From: Firm-04 sp045628085
GTDB lineage: Bacteria; Bacillota; Clostridia; Oscillospirales; Ruminococcaceae
Length of the DNA: 64,000 bases
Direction of reading: 5' to 3'
Assembly: GCA_045628085.1 (NCBI GenBank)
Contig: JAZQOZ010000156.1
Coordinates: 1 to 64,000, forward strand
The position numbers and the translations under genes were made by a program. Below the pieces are notes generated by a model. That model did no database searches, was not told the origin of the DNA, and worked only from the letters and a program-made list of their open reading frames with translations. Shown in pieces: positions 26,046 to 34,398 of the stretch. The stretch's first letter is position 1; each line of letters begins with the position of its first letter.

Positions 26046-27581
26046 ATGAAAAATGTGATCATCATCGGCGGCGGCCCTGCCGGTCTGACTGCGGCGTATG
26101 AACTGCTCAGAGACGGCAGCGAAGAATACCGCGTTACGATCCTCGAAGAAAGCACGGTTCTGGGCGGTATTTCACGGACAGTCCGTTATCACGGCAACCG
26201 CATAGATATCGGCGGTCATTGTTTTTTCTCGAAGAATGATACTGTCGTGAAGTGGTGGAGCGATCTGATGTCGGTACAGGGCAAGCCTGCATTTGATGAT
26301 CAGGTGCTGGGCAGAGAAAAGCCGCTTGTGAAAGACGGCCCCGATCCGCAGAAGGAAGATGACGTTATGCTCATCCGTGACAGCGTTTCCCGTATCTGCT
26401 GTAATAAATGTTTCTATGATTATCCGTTCAGCATGAATGTGAATACGATCAAAAACATGGGCTTCCTGACAACGGCGAAGGCTGTCTTCAGCTTCCTGAA
26501 ATCAGCGATCTGCAAGCTGCCGGAAGATAATCTCGAAAACTTTTATATCAACCGTTTCGGCAAGGTGCTGTATTCGATGTTCTTAGAGGACTATACTGAA
26601 AAGCTCTGGGGCAGACATCCGCGTGAGATCTCTGCGGACTGGGGCAGTCAGCACGTCAGGGGACTGTCAGTCAGGGCGGCTGTCAAGGATATGTTCAGCG
26701 GACTGACCGGCAAAAAGAATAACGAAAATGCTGAAACAGCGCCGATCAAACAGTTCTGGTATCCGAAATACGGTCCGGGGCAGTTCTGGGAACTCGTCGG
26801 GAAAAAGATTCAGGAAAAGGGCGGCGAAATTCGTTTCGGACACGCCGTTCAGCGCATCAATACCGAAAACGGAAAAGTGACTTCGGTTGTCTGCAAGACC
26901 GCAGACGGCGAAACCGAGATCAGCGGCGATATCTTTATTTCCTCGATGCCGGTCAGAGATCTGGTCGGCGGTATGCAGGATGCCGATGCCGAAATTCAGC
27001 GTATTGCAGGCGGCCTGCAATACCGTGATCTCGTTACGGTCGGTCTGCTCGTCAAAAAGCTGAATCTGAAAAATCAGACGAACAAGCGCACGCTCGCAAA
27101 TATCATTCCGGACTGCCGGCTCTATGTGGCGGATAAGGGTGCGAAGCTCAGCAGGATACAGATCTTCAATAATTGGTCGCCGTATATGGTCAAAAAGCCG
27201 GATGAGACTGTCTGGATCGGTTTGGAATATTTCTGCGATGAAGGCGATGATTTCTGGAATATGACCGATGAGGAGTGCATTGCATTTGCCGTCAAGGAGC
27301 TGCGGAAAATGGGCGTGATCGAAAAGGGTGTCTGCCTTGATGCGCACCGCGAAAAGGTCAGAAAAGCATATCCGCTTTATTATGATACTTACAGCGAATT
27401 GAATCAGATCGTCAAATTCCTTGACGGCTACGAAAATCTGTTCTGTGTCGGCAGAAACGGTCAGCACAAATACAATTATATGGATCATTCAATGCTGACC
27501 GCGATCAATGCGGCGGCAGCGATCAAGGCAGGCAGTACAGATAAGACGAGTATCTGGAACGCCAATACGGAAAATGAATAA
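26046..27581 (+). CDS. FAD-dependent oxidoreductase, UDP-galactopyranose-mutase-like
   Basis: A 511-residue flavoprotein. It has the Rossmann FAD motif IIGGGPAGLTAAYEL at the N-terminus, the second binding segment VLGGISRTV, and RIDIGGHCFF, which is shared with UDP-galactopyranose mutase and amine-oxidase relatives. A C-terminal GRNGQHKYNYMDHSM fits the flavin-contact end of the family. Such proteins are common beside surface-polysaccharide loci, where they may modify a nucleotide sugar or lipid-linked sugar. It has its own promoter, so it could also serve a general role. Confidence 0.82.
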   Translation: MKNVIIIGGGPAGLTAAYELLRDGSEEYRVTILEESTVLGGISRTVRYHGNRIDIGGHCFFSKNDTVVKWWSDLMSVQGKPAFDDQVLGREKPLVKDGPDPQKEDDVMLIRDSVSRICCNKCFYDYPFSMNVNTIKNMGFLTTAKAVFSFLKSAICKLPEDNLENFYINRFGKVLYSMFLEDYTEKLWGRHPREISADWGSQHVRGLSVRAAVKDMFSGLTGKKNNENAETAPIKQFWYPKYGPGQFWELVGKKIQEKGGEIRFGHAVQRINTENGKVTSVVCKTADGETEISGDIFISSMPVRDLVGGMQDADAEIQRIAGGLQYRDLVTVGLLVKKLNLKNQTNKRTLANIIPDCRLYVADKGAKLSRIQIFNNWSPYMVKKPDETVWIGLEYFCDEGDDFWNMTDEECIAFAVKELRKMGVIEKGVCLDAHREKVRKAYPLYYDTYSELNQIVKFLDGYENLFCVGRNGQHKYNYMDHSMLTAINAAAAIKAGSTDKTSIWNANTENE

Positions 27582-27624
27582 CCGCGAATATCAGAAGCGT
27601 AATTGTGAAAGATGCGCTGAGAAA

Positions 27625-27657
27625 ACCGCCGCCTGCATTCTTGGTGCAGACGGCGGT
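27625..27657 (-). terminator. Intrinsic terminator of the PepSY/Cys-rich unit
   Basis: A 13-base-pair stem (27645-27657 with 27625-27637) pairs fully on the minus-strand RNA with one U-G wobble, but has a C-A mismatch on the plus strand. It is followed on the minus strand by TTTTCTC. It directly abuts the Cys-rich gene and may also stop plus-strand readthrough from the oxidoreductase. Confidence 0.85.
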
Positions 27658-27821
27658 CATTTATTTCTTTGATATTCTCGAATCATGATCCAAAAAAGGA
27701 TGTTTTTTCTCTTGCTTAAAATGCACTCCCTGCACGGATCAATGACGCATTTGATCTTTCCGAGATAATACGGGCATTTCAGGCATTTTAAGCCGTGGAG
27801 CGGTATGCGCCGATCTGCCAT
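27657..27821 (-). CDS. Small Cys-rich hypothetical protein
   Basis: A 54-residue basic protein with five cysteines arranged C13-x2-C16, C25 and C30-x2-C33, suggesting a small zinc- or Fe-S-binding fold. The ATG at 27821 has a GGGGGTG ribosome site. The longer in-frame extension to 28013 would overlap the upstream PepSY gene and was rejected. It lies 43 bases downstream of that gene and directly before the terminator, so the two probably form one transcript. The family is not recognised. Confidence 0.65.
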   Translation of the reverse strand: MADRRIPLHGLKCLKCPYYLGKIKCVIDPCRECILSKRKNILFWIMIREYQRNK

Positions 27822-27864
27822 TTTTTCACCCCCGATCATTCGGTTCTGTTCATTTTGCGACGTA

Positions 27865-29481
27865 TTACTGATGCCAGACGCGGTACTTGAGTATTTCACC
27901 GTCAGATGTTGCGATGGATACTTCATATTCGTATTCCGGCGTTTTGAATTCGAGTTCGTAGACATAAGCACCGTTGCTGCGGTCGATCTTGGCTTTCGTA
28001 TACTCAATTTCATCGCGGCCGGTCAGTTCTGCCATGCAGAGCGCTTTGTCGCGTGCGGCGAGCAGTCCGACTGCCTGCGTGATATCAGCTGAAACCGGAT
28101 GCACGTCGATCGTATTGATACCGCCGGTCGCGGCATTCAGTTCGATCAGATATTGTGTACCGTCATCCACTGTGAATGCGATCAGATATGCACCGCCGTC
28201 GAGCTTGACCTTTGTGAATATGACCTGTGACAATTCAAGATCACCGATGCGGGAGAGCGCACGCGCTTTTGCCTGTGCGGCGGAGATGATATTTTCCGGC
28301 TCCTGCGAAGAAAGCTCCTCTGCGGTGTATTTCATCAGCATGGCATTCCGTGCATCCAGTTGTACGGAATACAGTGTGCCTTCTGCATCGAGCAGTTCAA
28401 ATTTATAATATGCCGAATCGCTCTCTGCGGTACGCTTTTCTTTGAGAAACAGAACATCCTGCAAGCCAGTGCGGCTGAGTGCGGCTTGACGGATCTCATC
28501 TGCCGGCAGCCAGCCTGTTGTGTCCAGAATGATCTCTGCGTCATCGCTGCTGCTTGTGAGGATACTGCCGGAAACGGCATCCAGCGTATAATCGTACTGC
28601 ATATCCTGACCGACTGTGAAATTCAGGACGTAAGAGGGCGGCGTTTCATTGGTTTTCAGCTTGGAACTCAGAAAACAGACTGAATCCGTATCTGCGCCGA
28701 CATCCTTTGCTGCAATTTCCTGTGCCTTCCCGATGCTGATATATGTTGCAGAAAACAGCGAATCAACTTCTTCTGTATGCGGCGAATCGGTCTGTACAGA
28801 CGGTTTGCGGAGCGGCAGATCAAGCCAGAACAGCAGTACAGTGAGTGTCAGGACGATCAGCAAAGCGATACCGAGTATGATGCCCCAAAGCGGAACAGAT
28901 ACTGTTTTGCCGGTCGTTTTTGCCGGTGCAGTGCTGTGAATGATCTCACGGACAGGGGTACTGTTTTCTTCGGAATCCTGCGCTTTTTTTGATTCAGCGA
29001 TCCCTGCGAGAAACTGCTCGGTATCAGAATCGCTCCACGGGATCTGTTTTGCGGCAGCCTGCAGTTCTGCGAGTGCCGGCGGATCACCCTTCTGCATAAA
29101 GGTGATCTGCCGCAGTGCTTTTTCGGTTTTTCGTTCCAGCTCCGCGATGCTCAGATCAGCGGCGGCGGATACATCTTCGGGGGAAATGCCGCTGACAGCA
29201 AGTGCAAGCGCACGCCTGCTTCCTGCGGGCAGTTTCAGGATCGGCATCAGAACTTCATCCAGCGGAATATCCGGCTGTGTGATGCGCTCCGGTGTACGTG
29301 TCCGGCAGATGCGGATGAGCTGTCGGACTGCATTCGTTTCCCATGATTCGGGAGATGTGCGCAGTGCAGCAGCGATCGCTTCCGTTACGGTACTGCGGCC
29401 GTCTGCGGATGAACCCAGACAGAGTGCGGCTGTCGGATATAATACTTTCGCACATTGAAGCAATGCCTGCTCGGAGACCAT
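27865..29481 (-). CDS. Membrane protein with sigma-region-4-like N-terminus and PepSY repeats
   Basis: A 538-residue protein. The cytosolic N-terminus (about 1-165) resembles an ECF sigma factor: a weak region-2-like part, then LPAGSRRALALAVSG and ISPEDVSAAADLSIAELERK in the order of a region-4 helix-turn-helix. One membrane helix (about 195-220, VPLWGIILGIALLIVLTLTV) leads to an extracytoplasmic part with four PepSY-like units (about 245-320, 335-390, 405-465 and 475-538). PepSY modules often inhibit peptidases or sense the envelope. AAAGGGGGAG precedes the ATG, and a perfect promoter lies upstream. The combination suggests a one-component envelope sensor, which is inference. Confidence 0.75.
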   Translation of the reverse strand: MVSEQALLQCAKVLYPTAALCLGSSADGRSTVTEAIAAALRTSPESWETNAVRQLIRICRTRTPERITQPDIPLDEVLMPILKLPAGSRRALALAVSGISPEDVSAAADLSIAELERKTEKALRQITFMQKGDPPALAELQAAAKQIPWSDSDTEQFLAGIAESKKAQDSEENSTPVREIIHSTAPAKTTGKTVSVPLWGIILGIALLIVLTLTVLLFWLDLPLRKPSVQTDSPHTEEVDSLFSATYISIGKAQEIAAKDVGADTDSVCFLSSKLKTNETPPSYVLNFTVGQDMQYDYTLDAVSGSILTSSSDDAEIILDTTGWLPADEIRQAALSRTGLQDVLFLKEKRTAESDSAYYKFELLDAEGTLYSVQLDARNAMLMKYTAEELSSQEPENIISAAQAKARALSRIGDLELSQVIFTKVKLDGGAYLIAFTVDDGTQYLIELNAATGGINTIDVHPVSADITQAVGLLAARDKALCMAELTGRDEIEYTKAKIDRSNGAYVYELEFKTPEYEYEVSIATSDGEILKYRVWHQ

Positions 29482-29529
29482 ATTCACTCCCCCTTTCATC
29501 AGTTTGAAAACGCTTGGTATTATGTGTTT

Positions 29530-29558
29530 ATTATAGCGGAAAAGTGCTGATATGTCAA
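29530..29558 (-). promoter_or_regulatory. Consensus sigma-A promoter of the PepSY protein gene
   Basis: On the minus strand, TTGACA (29558-29553), a 17-base spacer and TATAAT (29535-29530) match the consensus exactly, about 49 bases before the ATG. Strong constitutive expression is expected unless it is repressed. Confidence 0.9.
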
Positions 29559-29568
29559 GTGAAAACAG

Positions 29569-29606
29569 AAACACAGTGCAGGATCATGAACTGCACTGTG
29601 TTTTTT
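29569..29606 (-). terminator. Intrinsic terminator after birA
   Basis: A perfect 12-base-pair stem (29569-29580 with 29592-29603) has an 11-base loop. It lies right after the birA stop on the minus strand, followed there by CTGTTTTC; the plus strand carries a T6 tract. It isolates the hprK-birA operon from the next promoter. Confidence 0.85.
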
Positions 29607-30397
29607 CAGAGCCGGATGCGTATTTCACCGGTAGAACGCCATTGCTCCGTACCGTCCGGATAGCGGACAAGCAAACGCAGATCATCATCTGCCGCCAGTG
29701 CGACCGCCTGCTGTTCGATTCCGTTTTCGCAGACAGTGACCGCTTTTCCGAGCATACAAAGCCGCTCACGGTATCCGGAAAGATAGTGCTTTTCCGGCAG
29801 TCTGCGGTATTCGCGTATCAGCGCGGAAATCAATGCAGCGGCACAGTCTGTGAATGCAGTTTCTGCGTTCGTACCGGAAGGATATAATGCACCTGCGATC
29901 TGCTGTAATTCCGGCGGAAATCCCTGCGCAGGCGGAAGCAGATTGATCCCGATGCCGAGAATGACGTAATCCAGTGTATCTGCATCCGAAAATTGCGATT
30001 CTGCTAGTATTCCGCATATTTTCTTTCCGTTCAGAAGAAGATCGTTCACCCATTTGATCTGCACATTCTGACCGGAACAATGTTCGATCGCTTCAGCTGC
30101 CGCGACAGCCGCCATCGGTGTGACAGCAAGTGCGGCGGCAGGCGCAGACTGCGGTTTCAGCAGGATACTGAGATACAGACCGGTCTGCGGCGGCGAAAAG
30201 AACTGTCTGCCCTGTCTGCCTTTTCCGGCGGTCTGTGATCTTGCGGCATAAACGGTATATTCCGGCGCACCGTCTGCGGCGGCATTTCGCAGCAGGTCAT
30301 TGGTCGATGTTACCGTATCAAATACGCGCAGACGGATATCCGGCAGATCGGCATTCAGCCGCGAAAGGATGCGGCTTGCGGTTTGTATATCTTCCAT
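29606..30397 (-). CDS. birA: Biotin--[acetyl-CoA-carboxylase] ligase
   Basis: Attaches biotin to biotin-carrier proteins through biotinyl-AMP. The 263-residue product has the catalytic loop GKGRQGRQFFSPP, the strand TGLYLSILLKP and KWVNDLLLNGKKICGIL, followed by the small C-terminal SH3-like domain. It lacks the N-terminal DNA-binding HTH of regulatory BirA, so it is probably enzymatic only. The ATG at 30397 has AGGAG six bases upstream. It is the last gene of the hprK-rapZ operon. Confidence 0.93.
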   Translation of the reverse strand: MEDIQTASRILSRLNADLPDIRLRVFDTVTSTNDLLRNAAADGAPEYTVYAARSQTAGKGRQGRQFFSPPQTGLYLSILLKPQSAPAAALAVTPMAAVAAAEAIEHCSGQNVQIKWVNDLLLNGKKICGILAESQFSDADTLDYVILGIGINLLPPAQGFPPELQQIAGALYPSGTNAETAFTDCAAALISALIREYRRLPEKHYLSGYRERLCMLGKAVTVCENGIEQQAVALAADDDLRLLVRYPDGTEQWRSTGEIRIRL

Positions 30398-30411
30398 GAG
30401 ATTCTCCTGAA

Positions 30412-30442
30412 AAGCGGGATTCCGCATGACGGAACCCCGCTT
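30412..30442 (-). terminator. Hairpin between rapZ and birA, possible attenuator
   Basis: A 13-base-pair stem (30430-30442 with 30412-30424, G-U wobble on the minus strand, five-base loop) is followed by TTTTC and then directly by the birA ribosome site. It may reduce readthrough into birA. Confidence 0.55.
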
Positions 30443-30444
30443 GT

Positions 30445-31323
30445 TTATCGTTCTTTTTTATAGTCGCGGTGGTGTGTAATGATATGCATATCGGCTTTGC
30501 GCAGTTCCGCAGATACAAGCTCTGCAAAGGTCACAGAACGGTGCTGACCGCCCGTGCAGCCGAATCCGACCACAAGCTGCGGTCTGCCCTCACGAATATA
30601 CAGCGGCACGAGAAATTTCAGCATATTGACAACTCTTTCAAAGTATTCCGCTGATTCCGGCGCGTCCATGACATAATCCTGTACGCACTTCTCAACGCCC
30701 GTATGCTTCCGCAATTCTTCGACATAGTAGGGATTCGGCAGACAGCGCATATCAAATACGAGGTCAGCTTCCAGCGGTGCGCCGTATTTGAATCCGAAAC
30801 TGAGGATCTGAATCGGCATCGCATCTGTGACACGCTGCAAAAAATGCGTTTTGACCTGTTCTTTGAGCTGTGCGGCGGTGATCAGTGAGGAATCCAGCGG
30901 ATAATCGGCAGTTGCGCGCAGCACCTGCAATTCATCATGCTCAAAACGGATCGCCTTTTCGAGGTCGCCCTCAAATTTCCGCGTGGCGATCGGATGACTT
31001 CTGCGCTGTGTCCGCAGGCGCTTCATCAGAACATCCTCGGCGGCTTCGATGCACAGCATTGTGAATTTGATATCCTGATGATACTTGTCCTGCATGGCGC
31101 GGAAGGCTTCGGCAAGTTCGGAATACCGGTGACAGGAGCGCAGGTCGATCACGGCGGCAGTTCTGGAATATCTGCCGCCTTTTTCAAGACAATGCCTGAG
31201 ATACGGTTCCAGCATGGCAAGCGGTAAGTTATCCACTGCGTAGAATCCGATATCCTCTAATGCATCGAGTGCGCTTGTTTTTCCGGCACCGGCCATGCCG
31301 GTTATCAGTACAAATTCCATCAT
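30445..31323 (-). CDS. rapZ: RapZ/YvcJ nucleotide-binding protein
   Basis: A 292-residue P-loop protein (Walker A GMAGAGKTSAL near residue 9) with the C-terminal RapZ signature GCTGGQHRSVTFAE. In enterobacteria RapZ guides RNase E to the small RNA GlmZ and senses glucosamine-6-phosphate; the Firmicute role of YvcJ is less clear but linked to cell-wall sugar metabolism. It sits in the hprK-murB operon as in many Firmicutes, but the usual followers yvcK and whiA are not here. Confidence 0.94.
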   Translation of the reverse strand: MMEFVLITGMAGAGKTSALDALEDIGFYAVDNLPLAMLEPYLRHCLEKGGRYSRTAAVIDLRSCHRYSELAEAFRAMQDKYHQDIKFTMLCIEAAEDVLMKRLRTQRRSHPIATRKFEGDLEKAIRFEHDELQVLRATADYPLDSSLITAAQLKEQVKTHFLQRVTDAMPIQILSFGFKYGAPLEADLVFDMRCLPNPYYVEELRKHTGVEKCVQDYVMDAPESAEYFERVVNMLKFLVPLYIREGRPQLVVGFGCTGGQHRSVTFAELVSAELRKADMHIITHHRDYKKER

Positions 31324-31344
31324 CTTTCTTATATTCCTTTTCGT

Positions 31345-31929
31345 TTATGGTTTTTGCTTGAGCGGGATACTGTTATTTTGCAGCAGAGCGATCAGTTCCG
31401 CTTTTGTACCCTCGGTATATCCGTTATCGTGCAGAACCATGAATTTGATCTGGTGATCTGTCCGGAGCCAAAGATACAGGCTGCCGTTTTGCTCTGTATA
31501 GCCTTCCAGCAGATTGAGCGCATAATGCGATTCCGTGTCTGTGCCGACCGTAGAACGGTATGATGTGATCGTATCGCCGTCAAACGCTGTCCTTATCATC
31601 ATGCCGAATGTCGTATTCCATGCCTTTGAATGCATGGTGCGCCACAGTACAATTTTCTTTCCGAAAACCAGAAGAATCAGACAAACGATACCAATGGCGG
31701 CATAGAAAATAGCATAGAAATAAGTATTTGTCGGTATTGCAGCATGATATAACTTTGCACTGCATATCGCCCAAACCAAGAGACCGGTAAATATGAGCAT
31801 TACGATGCATAAGATCCACCCGATCGCCTTGCTGATCTTTCTGCGCGCTGTTCTCTCATTCAAGTCGATCATACACTGTACCAGAAATTCGGAATCCTCC
31901 TCTGAGATGACGGTTTCATTGACGATCAT
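31345..31929 (-). CDS. YcxB-like hypothetical membrane protein
   Basis: A 194-residue protein with two hydrophobic helices (about 36-56 and 70-92). A cytosolic C-terminal part follows, with TVGTDTESHYALNLLEGYTEQ and YLWLRTDHQIKFMVLHDNGYT, similar in pattern to YcxB-like PH-fold domains. GGAGGA precedes the ATG. It lies within the murB-rapZ stretch, so it is probably co-transcribed. Its function is unknown. Confidence 0.7.
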   Translation of the reverse strand: MIVNETVISEEDSEFLVQCMIDLNERTARRKISKAIGWILCIVMLIFTGLLVWAICSAKLYHAAIPTNTYFYAIFYAAIGIVCLILLVFGKKIVLWRTMHSKAWNTTFGMMIRTAFDGDTITSYRSTVGTDTESHYALNLLEGYTEQNGSLYLWLRTDHQIKFMVLHDNGYTEGTKAELIALLQNNSIPLKQKP

Positions 31930-31943
31930 TGTACTTCCTCCGT

Positions 31944-32684
31944 TTATCTGACATCATAATAAAAACGATCTGCGGCGGCTCTGTCCGTTCCGGTGAAGAT
32001 CGCCTTTGTCAGTTTGCGGTCTTTCAGCAGATACCAGTCACCGAACTGATCGAATTTTCGCGCAGATGTGTATATTTTTGACTTTTTGAGCGTGCCGTAT
32101 TTTTTGCCGGACTGTTCGCCGTATTTTTTCAGCCGCTTGGCAAAATCAAGATCTTCCAGACTGACAAGCGATTCATCGAATCCGCCGACAGCATCAAAGT
32201 CCTTCTTCCTGCACCAGAATACTGCGCCGGAAAGCATGGCTTTGCTCCGGATGATCTCCGGCAGCATCAACAGCAGAACATAGAATGTGGAAACTGCGAT
32301 GCCGAGCGATGCACGGTCAAAAATCGGCATTGCACCGCCGCCGATGTATTTGCCGCTGCCGAGCAGCGAACGAATTTCACAGAATGTCTGCGGTGCAATA
32401 TATGTATCTGCATCGACTGTCACGAGGATTTTGCCGTTTGCGGCTTTTGCGCCTGCGTTGCGGATACTTGCGATGCATCTATCCTGATTCTCAATGACAG
32501 ATGCACCGTATTTTGCAGCAATTTCTGCGGTACGGTCGGTGCAGCGATTCGCAATGACAATGATCTGTACGCGGTTCGGTGCAGCCTGCTTTTCGGCTGC
32601 GCGGATTGCTTTCAGGCATTTCCCGATATACTGTTCTTCATTGTGCGCCGGCACTATGACAGAAAACAAATTGCTTTTCTGCAT
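31944..32684 (-). CDS. Family 2 glycosyltransferase
   Basis: A 246-residue GT-A enzyme with the family opening FSVIVPAHNEEQYIGKCL, the nucleotide-sugar Asp motif VTVDADTYI, and a later EDLDFAKRLKKYG segment providing the acidic general base. It has a short hydrophobic stretch near residue 140 but no obvious transmembrane domain. The start codon overlaps the murB stop by one base (TAATG), showing translational coupling to cell-wall precursor synthesis. Donor and acceptor are unknown. Confidence 0.9.
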   Translation of the reverse strand: MQKSNLFSVIVPAHNEEQYIGKCLKAIRAAEKQAAPNRVQIIVIANRCTDRTAEIAAKYGASVIENQDRCIASIRNAGAKAANGKILVTVDADTYIAPQTFCEIRSLLGSGKYIGGGAMPIFDRASLGIAVSTFYVLLLMLPEIIRSKAMLSGAVFWCRKKDFDAVGGFDESLVSLEDLDFAKRLKKYGEQSGKKYGTLKKSKIYTSARKFDQFGDWYLLKDRKLTKAIFTGTDRAAADRFYYDVR

Positions 32685-33598
32685 TATGATTCTCCCAGAA
32701 TTTCGGGCTCAAGTTCGAGGATATATCCGGTCTGTGCCTGGACGGTTTCCTGCACATGACGGCAGACTGCCATGACATCGTCAAAGGTTGCGCCGCCGCG
32801 GTTGATGACAAAGCCTGCGTGCTTTTCGCTGACCTGTGCGCCGCCTGCGGTATAGCCTTTCAGTCCGCATTCGTCGATCAGCTTGGATGCAAAGCTGCCG
32901 GCAGGACGCTTGAATGTACTGCCTGCACTCGGAAATTCAAGCGGCTGCTTGGATTTTCTTCTTCCAAGAAGATCCTGCATTTTTGCACGGATCGCATCCT
33001 GTTCGCCGGATGTCAGTCGGACCGATGCTTTCAGGATCAGCCACGGCTGTTCCATGAAAATGCTGTGCCGGTAGCCGAGTTCAAGTTCAGCGGCATTCAG
33101 TGTCCGGATATTTCCCGCTTCATCGAGAATGGTCACGCTTTCGATGACCTGTGAAAATTCTCCATCATAAGCGCCTGCATTCATGAATACCGCGCCGCCG
33201 ACCGAACCGGGGATACCGTATGCAAATTCAAGTCCCGTGAGGGAGTGATCGAGTGCGAACAGACAGAGATTTTTCAGGGATTCGCCTGCACCGCAGGTCA
33301 CAATGCCGTCTTGTTCCGTAATTTCAGATGCAAGTTCGCCGCCGAGTTTCAGGACAACGCCCCGATATCCCTGATCGGGAACAAGCAGATTGCTGCCGCG
33401 GCCGATGAGTGCAAAGGGTATCTTATTTTCACGCAGATATGCGGTCACTGTCCGGCAGGCATCTGCATCGGGCAGCGTGACAAGCGCATCACACGCACCG
33501 CCGATCTTGAAAGTCGTAAGCTCCGAGAGCCGGACAGCAGGTGTGAACTCTGCTCCGGCATTCCGGCAGACAGCCGCAAGCTGTTCTGTATCTATCAT
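32684..33598 (-). CDS. murB: UDP-N-acetylenolpyruvoylglucosamine reductase
   Basis: Second committed step of peptidoglycan precursor synthesis, an FAD- and NADPH-dependent reduction to UDP-MurNAc. The 304-residue product shows ALIGRGSNLLV, GIPGSVGGAVFMNAGAY and, near the C-terminus, KLIDECGLKGYTAGGAQVSEKHAGF, typical of the shorter type II MurB. AAAAAGGAG precedes the ATG. It lies in the hprK operon, a common Firmicute arrangement. Confidence 0.96.
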   Translation of the reverse strand: MIDTEQLAAVCRNAGAEFTPAVRLSELTTFKIGGACDALVTLPDADACRTVTAYLRENKIPFALIGRGSNLLVPDQGYRGVVLKLGGELASEITEQDGIVTCGAGESLKNLCLFALDHSLTGLEFAYGIPGSVGGAVFMNAGAYDGEFSQVIESVTILDEAGNIRTLNAAELELGYRHSIFMEQPWLILKASVRLTSGEQDAIRAKMQDLLGRRKSKQPLEFPSAGSTFKRPAGSFASKLIDECGLKGYTAGGAQVSEKHAGFVINRGGATFDDVMAVCRHVQETVQAQTGYILELEPEILGES

Positions 33599-33619
33599 AA
33601 AATGTATCTCCTTTTTTGT

Positions 33620-34390
33620 TTATGATGATTCCTTCAAAATCGGTTTTTCATTGGAATCAAAGGAAATCTGACGCTTTCTGCGCACCATGTCCATAAGGCG
33701 GTCAGCATCGAGATTGACGATCAGATGACGCGGAAAATCCAGATCATGCAGGAGTTGTGCGGCGATCGGTGTTTTGCCGATCAGTCCTGCATAGTGTGAA
33801 TCGGTATTCAGCACAATGGGTATTTCATATTTTTTGCAGAGCGCATAGACGATCTTTGCATTTCCCAGCGCACCGCTTTTCCATTTCAGCGAGCTTTCAT
33901 TCAATTCAACGAGCTTTCCGGCTTCCTTGAACAGCTTCAGCACCGGTTCATGTTCAAAAGGAAACATCGCAGTTGTGGGGTGTCCGATCATATCCACAAG
34001 CGGATTCTCACAGATCTTCCGGTATCCCTGCGAAACAAGTTCCGGTGAACGCTCAAACTGCACACACGCTGTGTGATAAGATGCGATCACCCATTCGCAG
34101 AAGGAGAGTTCTTTCGCATCCATATCCAGTGTGCCGTTTTCGTCAATGATATTTGCTTCTACGCCGTAGAGCATTTTTACGCCGCCGATCTCACGCGGCA
34201 GTACTTTATAATTATGGAAATGCCAGATATGCGGAGAATCGGGAGATGCAGGGCCGTGATCGGTAATGGCAAGCAGATCAAGACCGGCCGCTTTTGCGGC
34301 GGCGGCGTTTTCATCTATGGTTGAATAACCGTGCGTCGATGCAACGGTATGCGTGTGCATATCCGCACGGATTTGCAGTATATCCGTCAT
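33620..34390 (-). CDS. PHP-domain phosphatase (YcdX-like)
   Basis: A 256-residue metal-dependent phosphoesterase of the PHP family. Metal motifs: ADMHTHTVAS at the N-terminus, ITDHGPA, the GVEANI glutamate, ASYH, MIGHP and NTDSHYA. YcdX-type enzymes form a trinuclear zinc site and hydrolyse phosphate monoesters; the physiological substrate is unclear. I use the ATG at 34390, six bases after a GAGG in the hprK stop region, rather than a TTG at 34402. Confidence 0.9.
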   Translation of the reverse strand: MTDILQIRADMHTHTVASTHGYSTIDENAAAAKAAGLDLLAITDHGPASPDSPHIWHFHNYKVLPREIGGVKMLYGVEANIIDENGTLDMDAKELSFCEWVIASYHTACVQFERSPELVSQGYRKICENPLVDMIGHPTTAMFPFEHEPVLKLFKEAGKLVELNESSLKWKSGALGNAKIVYALCKKYEIPIVLNTDSHYAGLIGKTPIAAQLLHDLDFPRHLIVNLDADRLMDMVRRKRQISFDSNEKPILKESS

Positions 34391-34398
34391 ACAGTGCC

